Origin: Kitasatospora purpeofusca
GTDB taxonomy: Bacteria; Actinomycetota; Actinomycetes; Streptomycetales; Streptomycetaceae
NCBI RefSeq assembly: GCF_000718025.1
Contig: NZ_JODS01000035.1
Location: 10,030-74,029, forward strand
Direction of reading: 5' to 3'
DNA: 64,000 nucleotides
This document shows positions 32,543 through 40,000 of this stretch, piece by piece. A program made the translations under genes and the position numbers. The stretch's first letter is position 1; each line of letters starts with the position of its first letter. Under the pieces are notes generated by a model, which did not search any database, had not been told where the DNA came from, and saw nothing but the letters and a program-made list of their open reading frames with translations.

Positions 32543-32576
32543 TATGCGAGTGACTGAAATGCAGGAGATCCTGCGA

Positions 32577-32837
32577 TCAGCTCTCGTCAAGAATCCCGAT
32601 AGCTTCGGGAAGCTCTAGAATTGCTCGCTTGCGCTCCGGTTTATCTTCCATCTCTGCACACTGCAGGATCAAGGAAGTTGCCTCTCGTCGTCCTTCTTCC
32701 GAGAGGTCACGGAAGAAGGCGGCAGCTAGCTCTAGAATATCGGTGGCGATGTCAGGATCGATGTCATCATCGTCCGTCAGGTCGATCGAAACCACCACGC
32801 TCGCAAATGCGCGCGCGAGGACCTGGTTGACATTCAT
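32577..32837 (-). CDS. Putative immunity protein of the displaced Rhs toxin module
   Basis: An 86-residue acidic protein (MNVNQVLARAFASVVVSIDL, then TDDDDIDPDIATDILELAAA). Its ATG at 32837 overlaps the toxin stop by four bases (ATGA), which is typical of toxin-immunity coupling. It is mostly helical, with strong negative charge suited to binding a basic nuclease. I recognise no named immunity family. Its composition is visibly more AT-rich than neighbouring core genes, consistent with a mobile cassette. Function is assigned from position: it directly follows an Rhs-type C-terminal toxin module. Confidence 0.72.
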   Translation of the reverse strand: MNVNQVLARAFASVVVSIDLTDDDDIDPDIATDILELAAAFFRDLSEEGRREATSLILQCAEMEDKPERKRAILELPEAIGILDES

Positions 32838-33256
32838 TGGGGCACCACTCTCACTCGGATGTCAGCGATCAGGAGGCTTCCAAGAGCCTTCCACACCCTT
32901 GCCGCTTCACTCTCGGTGGGTACCTCCCACCGTCCGGTGTAGCCGTTCTGCTCAAGCACCAGAGACTGATTCGTGGCCTGTCGGTAGCTCTTGTTGAAGG
33001 TGGTGACGCTGACCTTCCGGTCAATCATTACGCCATTTGTTGCATCGAATCCATCGAACTTAATATCCGACAGCTTATTTGCGCCAGCCTTGTAGTGCTG
33101 CAAGGCCGGCGCCAAGCCAGCCACGGAACCCGTCGCTCCAGCGCCGTAAGTGCGAGCAGCGGAGCTCATGTTGGCATTCTCGTTGAGCCAGTGAACATCA
33201 CAGTCGCAGTTGTGTGCGAGGATCGGCGTCGAGCCCGCGAGGACATAGTACGTGTT
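32834..33256 (-). pseudogene. Orphan Rhs C-terminal module: end of Hint domain plus REase-like toxin
   Basis: The frame is open through NTYYVLAGSTPILAHNC, which is the last strand and terminal His-Asn of an Rhs Hint domain and closely resembles NTYYV-like HTYYVLAGATPVLVHNC in the intact Rhs protein. It then reads DCDVHWLNENANMSSAART and a toxin domain with KLSDIKFDGFDATNGVMIDR, then KVSVTT. The D-x(n)-D-x-K spacing (FDGFD and MIDRK) fits a restriction-endonuclease-fold nuclease. No Rhs body or start precedes it, so it is a displaced, silent tip. An internal ATG at 33169 would make 111 residues with the toxin only. Its immunity gene is coupled downstream. Confidence 0.75.
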
Positions 33257-33362
33257 GCGGGCGGCCCCTTCCGGCCTGCTTTTTCGCAGGTGGGCGGGAA
33301 TCAGCCCGTACGCAGAGGTGTGCGTCGTTGTCCGGGCTTGTTGCCGTCGCCGTCAAATGACC

Positions 33363-33399
33363 CGAGGGTCCTCTCCGCAAAGCGCGGAGAGGACCCTCG
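33363..33399. terminator. Hairpin terminator between the DUF4259 gene and the orphan toxin
   Basis: CGAGGGTCCTCTCCGC with its exact complement and loop AAAGC. It is preceded by GCCGTCAAATGACC, similar to the motif before the hairpins at 28368 and 32506. Confidence 0.85.
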
Positions 33400-33506
33400 C
33401 ATTTACCGGGCTACCGAATTCTCCATGATCAGATGACGTGGCGGAGTCACGACTCACGCCTCCATGGCCCTTCATTCGGTCGACTTAGATAGCTACCTTG
33501 AAGGAA

Positions 33507-34040
33507 TCACCAAAGGCCTTCCTGGACGGATGCATCCTCATTCGTAGCTCGTTTAGATCCCTGTTGTCCTTGCCCTTTTCCTTGCCCGTGACCTTCGGGG
33601 CCCGGAGCAGAGAAGGGAATTCCTGCAGCACTTTCCCTGTCAAGCAACGCTTGCAGCCTTCGAAGCATTGCGAGCCATTCGGCTCCTTCTTCCTCAACGC
33701 TCCAGTCGTCCTGCAAGTCGTTGCTTGTACTGAGTAGGCGAGAAATCGCTTTGAGCGCCAGAAGTGTCAGCTCCTTCGGAATCTGCGGAATCTCACCACG
33801 CGGCCCCCACGTCGCTGATTGAAATTCATCACCGCCCTCAACCCCTCGGACCGTCAACGCGGCAGCAGCGATCGCCAGCTCTGCTTTACCGCCATCGATA
33901 TGAGGGCTGCCGTCGCCCGCCACCGAGGCGAGGGCCGCTCGGATCGCATAAATCCGCCTAGGCAGCGGAGTTGCATCCAAATCGCCAGCAAAGTCCGCGG
34001 CGCCATCGTTATCGAATGGCCCGTATCCCCATTTCCCCAT
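33507..34040 (-). CDS. DUF4259 protein, likely immunity to the Rhs GIY-YIG toxin
   Basis: A 177-residue protein starting MGKWGYGPFDNDGAADFAGD. The opening G-x-W-G-x-G-P-F-D-N-D-x-A-A-D is the hallmark of DUF4259. The helical core continues to about residue 130, and the tail (GHGQGKGQGQQGSKR) is low-complexity. It starts 6 bp after the Rhs stop codon, so it is co-expressed with the Rhs toxin. DUF4259 proteins recur next to polymorphic toxin genes. Protection against the GIY-YIG tip is inferred from position. Its DNA is more AT-rich than the Rhs body. Confidence 0.82.
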   Translation of the reverse strand: MGKWGYGPFDNDGAADFAGDLDATPLPRRIYAIRAALASVAGDGSPHIDGGKAELAIAAAALTVRGVEGGDEFQSATWGPRGEIPQIPKELTLLALKAISRLLSTSNDLQDDWSVEEEGAEWLAMLRRLQALLDRESAAGIPFSAPGPEGHGQGKGQGQQGSKRATNEDASVQEGLW

Positions 34041-34046
34041 ATCGCC

Positions 34047-37000
34047 CTACTCGAACGGGAGCTCAGGCTGAGTCGCCTGCCGCTTGTTATAGAGGTTTCG
34101 ACCAAATCCCTCAACGCCGCTACTCAGCTTGAAGCCCATTTTTTCGAACTGAACCTTCATGATGTGCTCTCGGATTCTGAGAGCCGTGTCATCTCCGCAC
34201 ACATGGATGCAAATGACAGGCCCATCCTTGTCTCGCCTGCCCAGGTCTGCATGCCTGTTCAGTCGAACGTCAAAGTTGTTGGTCTTGCCGATGTACACAT
34301 GGCCGGGCTTCGATTTATCGTCAAATATATAGATGCCTTGATTCTTGTTGCAATTGTGAACGAGTACCGGCGTAGCCCCCGCCAGCACATAGTACGTGTG
34401 GAGGTCGTCGACGGTGAGGTCGTCCGCGCGTTGGGGAGTGGTGGTGTAGGTGCGGGTGGTGAGGACGGTCAGGTGGGCGTGGTCAGGGGTGGAGAGGTAG
34501 TGGCCCGGCTGAAGCTCCGATGCCGGGGTCCAGCGTTGGGTGGTCTCGTCCCAGTACGGGTGGTGGGAAGTGGAGACGATGGTGGTCGGCGTGCTTTCCC
34601 CGGTGACGGTGAGTTCGGTGAACTCCGTGTCGTCGGGGGTGACGATCTTTGCGGTGACCGCCTTGGAGGCTGACTCGCCGGTTTGGGGGTCGGCCGAGGC
34701 TACGGCATCGCCAGGCTTGACTTCCTCGATGGGGCGGGTACTGCCGTCCGCCATGAGGACGAGAGTGCCGGGTGGGAAGCTGTGCTTCTGGCATGCGCGG
34801 GCGGCGTCAACGAGGGCATCGGCCTTGTTCTTGAGATGCGCTGCCTTGGCCCAGTCGCCGCCGAAGGGGATGAATCCGACGCCGTCCCAGAGGAGCTCCT
34901 TTGGCTTTCCTTGGAGGATATGAACTCCGACGGAGGCGATATCGCCGACAACGCCGATTCCGGGAATGGAGCCGACAGCCTCTGCGCCCTCTCCGATCTT
35001 GTCGAGCAGGGACTTCTTCTTGACGCCGTTGCCCCAGCCATGCATTGAAGCGTTGTTCTTGCTGGTCTGTTCGCGGATCCAGTTGCGCTGCGCGGTGGGG
35101 CCCAGAGTCGCTGAAAGAGTCGCCTCGTAGTTACGCATCTGGGCGTTCTCGGCCACGTAGGTTGACGTGGTTTGGGCGGTGTTGCTCATTGTGATCGTGC
35201 CGGCCGAGCCGCAGTCGTACAGCGTCCCGCATTCCTCGGACTTGTAGCCGCTGGGGTCGCTCAGGTTGACCGGGTCGTTCTCGCTGTACGCGTAGCCGTT
35301 CCACTGCTGCGGGTTGGTCGCGTCGAGGATCGGGTCCGGGCTGATGAAGCGGCCGGTGCTCGGGTCGTACTGGCGGGCTCCCAGGTTGGTGAAGCCGGTG
35401 GTGTCGTCCTTGCTGCCGCCGATGAAGCCCTTGGCGCCGGCCCAGGCGGATGCGTTGGGCTGGGTGCCACGGGGGTTACCGAAGGGGTCGGTGGGGCGTC
35501 GGGTGATCGACTGGGCGCCGGCCATGGCGATTTGGACGCTGTTGGTGCCGTGAGGGTCGGAGGCCTGGATGACCACCGTGCCGCCGCCGATGGGGGCGGT
35601 GACGCGGGTGTAGGTGAGGCCGCCGCCCGCAGCGACGGTGCGGACGTTGCTCAGGGCACCGGTGGCGGTGTCGAGTGTCAGCTCGTCCGTCGGGAGGTTG
35701 AGCGTGATCTTGCCGGGGTTGCGGCGGATCAGCTGGTTGCCGTCGGCGTCGTAGAGGTAGGTGGTGGCGCCGGCCTGGCCGGTCCTGGTGACGGAGCTGA
35801 GCTTGTCCTCACCGTTCCAGGTCAGGTTGGTGGTGCCGCCCGTGTCCGTGATGGCGGTGGTGTTGCCCTTGGCGTCGTACTGGTAGCTGATGGCCTTGGT
35901 GCCGCTGGGCGTGACCGTGGTGGAGTTCAGCAGGGCGTGCGGCCCACCGGTTCCGCCGCCGGTGTTGGGCGCCTGGGTGGGGGCGTTGGTGCTCCTGGCG
36001 GCTCCGAAGGTCTGCGTGGTGTTGCTGTTGATCGTGGAAAAGGCCGGGACGGCTGACCAGAACGACCAGTACCTGGTGGCACCGCTGCGAACGGTCAGGT
36101 TGACCTTGCCCGAGCCGGCGGCGATGACCTTGAGGTCGGCGCCCCGGCCGGCCGCACTGACGCTGCCGAGCGGATCGATCTGGCCGGCGGCGCCGGTGAC
36201 ATCTCCCCAAGTTGACCAGTCACCTGCACTGTTGCGGATGACGTGGTGCGGTCTGCCCTGGGCGAGAGCGACGACCTGGAGACCGTCGTCGGTGTTGGCG
36301 AGCGCCAGCTGGCCCTGGCCGGTCTGGGCCTCGGACAGTTCCCCGGTTGCGCCGTAGACGTCGCCCCAGCCCTGTACCTGCCAGTTTCCGTCCGGTCGGC
36401 GGACGGTGTGCCACAGCCTGCCGCCCGCGCCCACCGCGATTTCCAAGCCGGAGGAAGTGGCAGCGGCCGCCAGCTGAGTGGGCGAACCCAGGGTGCCGAC
36501 GGCGCCGTAGACGTCGCCCCAGCCCTGTACCTGCCAGTTTCCGTCCGGTCGGCGGACGGTGTGCCACAGCCTGCCGCCCGCGAAGGTCAGGACCTCAAGC
36601 CCCGAGGCGGTGGCTGCAAGGGAAATCTGGTTGGGTTGGGAGAGGGATCCGACGGCGCCGTAGACGTCGCCCCACTTCTGCCATCCCTGCTCACCTCGGA
36701 CGGTGTGCCAGATCTTGCCACCGGCGATGGCCATGATCTGCGGGCGACCGTCGCTCACTGCCAAGGCGACCGAGCTGACGGCCGACAGGGAGCCGGCTTC
36801 GGCCATCAGGTCGGTGAACTGCGACCAGGACCCGTCGGCCGCTTGTGAACCGAGCCAGAGGCTGCCGTTCGATAGGGCGACGGACCACGTCCGGTCGCCG
36901 TCCGCCGCGCTTGCGACCTGGGTGATCCGGGCCGGGTCCAGCGGAGCGGGCGAGGTAGAGCCGTGCTGGACGAAGGCGGTCCGGTTGCCGCTGGCGTCGT

Positions 37001-40000
37001 AGCTGTAGTCCTGCCAGTACGGTGCGGGACCACCGACGGTGTTGGAGCCGTTCGCCGTAGTGGCAGGGCCGTTGGCGTTGTCGCAGCCGCCGGTGCCTGC
37101 CACGGTCGAGGAACTGCCGCTGCCGTGAGTCTGTCCCGAGGAATCGGTCCAGTCAGCGGTGGTGTGAGTGCCCGCAGTATCTGTCCACGCCCGGGTCAGG
37201 CGCCCGAGGTGGTCGTAGGTGAAGCACTGGTTGTCGCGGGCCCTCGCGTTCTGCACATCGGTGATCGAGGTGATCCGACCGGACGACGTGTAGGTGTAGC
37301 CGGTTTCGCCGATATCCACGGTGCTGGCGTTGGAGCCGATGTAGTTGTTGATCAGTCGGCCGGTCGCCCAGTCGTACTGCTGGGTGGAGACGACCTGCTT
37401 GCCGGGTTCACCGACCGTGGTCTGGTAGGGCCTGGCCAAGGCGTCGTAGCGGACCTTCGCCACAACATCCTTGCCGAGACTCTTGGAGAAGCCGAGCAGG
37501 CCTGTCATGGTCCGGCTGTAGCTGATGGACTCGGCAGGCAGGCCGCCTGCGGCGGAGATTCCGAAGTCGTCCAGCACACCGAGAACGGGACTGTACGAGC
37601 TGGTGGTGGTGTACGTCCCGGCCAATGCGGCTTCGACGCCGTCCACCCTCGGGATGGTGACCGCGGTGCCGAGGGCACGGTAGGCGACGTCGTATCCGGT
37701 GACGCTCTTGGTGTACGCAGCCCCGCCGGCACCACCCACATACCGGGTGGAAGAAGTCTGCTGACCCTTGGCGAGGGTGTCGTACGTCCAGCCGGCCAAC
37801 TGGTTCGCCGCGGCGACGCTCCCGGTGTACATGCCGGTCTTCCGGCCGAGGAGGTCGTAGCTGTAGGCGAGGGTGTTGCCGACGGCGTCAGTGGTGTGGT
37901 CGATCTGCGAATCGGCGTTGTAATACGTCCGGGTCACACCCGTGTCCGGGTCGGACGCGGTCACCTGGCGGCCGCGAAGGTCGTACTCGTAGGTCCAGTT
38001 GTTACCGCTGCTGTCGGTCCGCCGCGAGGACAGGCCGCCGGCCGTGAAGCCGAACGTGGTGACGTCCGCGTCGGAGGCGTTGCCCGTTGCGGTCGGCGTG
38101 CGGTACTGCCAGGCGGCGACCGTCCGCCCGCGGGCATCGGTCACGACCGAGGTGGGGGTGGCCCCGGCCGGCGGCGTGACGTCGGTGCGGTCGGCCCCGG
38201 GGTACGCCGTGGTGCTGGCCCACTGGGGGTTGGCGTTGGAGCGGAACTCCGAGCGGACGACCCGGCCGTTGCCGTCGTAGGTGTTCCAGGTCGCACTCGG
38301 CACCTGGCTGTCCTGGACCAGGAAAATCGAGCTCTTCGGGAAGTTGTTCGCTTCGTAGTAGGGGGCGGTCGTCTTGATCGCCCAGCCGTGCGAGTCATAC
38401 ACGGTGTCCGTGATCAGACGTCCGACCGGCGCAGCGATGCTGGTGCTCTGGGTCTGCCTCGACCTGCCCAGACCGTCGAAGATCTCGATGCCGAACGAGC
38501 TCGTGGCCTTGTCCTCGTTGAGGGTTTTGGACATGATCCACGACGGACCGTTCGTGCCGTTCACGGCATAGGTGAACGCCCGGTTCGGGAGCTCATTGGT
38601 AGGCCGGCCCGGAGCCCAAACCCCAGTGATGCGGCCCAGGGCGTCGTACCTGGAGGTGGTGACGCGCCCGTTGATGTCCTGACTGGTCAGCGGTGACCCG
38701 CGCGCAGGGTCCTGGATGACGGTGCTGGTCCAGTCGGCGCCCATGGGGCCGGTGGTCCGCACCTCGGTCGGCAGGGCGCCGGAGGTCGGGGAGAGGGCGA
38801 TCGTCGTGACGGCGGGGGCGACCGAGGGGCCGCTGAGCTGTGCACCGTCCCGGCCGTAGCTCGAACCGTCGGTGGTGGAGCTGGTCAGGCTGCGACCGTA
38901 GGTATCGAAGATCGCGCTGCCCGTGTTGACGTACACGGGGTTGCCGGCCTGGTCGAAGTGGTCGAGGACCTGGGTGCTGGTCGGATCACCGGCGGTAAGG
39001 AACTGCCCGAGCGGCTTGCCGTCGTAGAGCGTGCGGCTGCCGGTGATCGTGTTCGAGGCGGTGGGAGCGGTCCCGCACGGGCCCTGGACGGTGACCTGCT
39101 CCGAAGCGAGCGTCAGGGTCTGCGGGCTGTCGGTGGAACTCGCGTACTTGGTGCTGGTGCAGGTCTCGGGGGTGGCGGCGGTGCCGTCGCCCTTGTCGTC
39201 GATCTGAAGGACGCGGTTGCCGTTGGCCGGGTCGCTCACGGTGACGATCGTGACGAGCCGCCAGCTGTCGTTCGCCAGCTTGGCTGCGGAGAGCGTCGTG
39301 ACCTGCGACTCGGGGCGGCGGGCGTAGCTGTTGGGCGCGCCGGCCTCCTGCTTGTGGGTCGCGCTGACCGGGTTCTCGCCCGGGGCCGTGCTCGACGTGC
39401 TCCCCGATACCGTGCGGACCGGCCCGTTGGCCTGGCTGTACACCTCGGTGGCGAGGACCTGGCCGCTTCGCCAGTCGCTGTCGAGGACGGACGGACCGCC
39501 GAGCGGGTTGGCCACCGCGACGCTGCGCCGGGTGCCGTTGGCGAGGTAGTCGCCGTCCATGCCACGCAGGTAGGTGGCCTTCTGCTGGGACTGGGGTGCC
39601 TCGCCGGTGGCGCCGCTGCCGATGGTCGTGGTGACGGTCGCGTAGCCGCGGAAGTTGTCCCAGGTCCGGGTCTTGGGGTCGGCGAACTCGGCGTCGTTGC
39701 GGTGCCAGGCAGCCTTGCGGTCGCCGTATTCGTAGCTGGTGACCTTGCTGACGGCCGGGCTGCTGACCAGGTCCTGCTCGGTGATCGTCTCGACGACGGG
39801 CTTGTTGAACCAGTCGTTCACCGGGTCCGAGGAGGACTGGCCGGGCAGGTACCACTTGACCGGTATGCAGGCCAGGGTGTTGCTGTCCTCGGACGCCGGC
39901 ATGCGGCCTTCGAGTCGGGAGCACTCCCCAGTCCTGTAGATGACGTTGACCCGTCCACCGGTCTCGGTAGTGATCTCCTTGAGGCGTGGGCGCATGAAGA

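Noticed and set aside
33485..33697. Alternative minus frame inside the DUF4259 gene
   Set aside because: The DUF4259 frame has the family signature and correct coupling to the Rhs stop; this one overlaps only its low-complexity tail.
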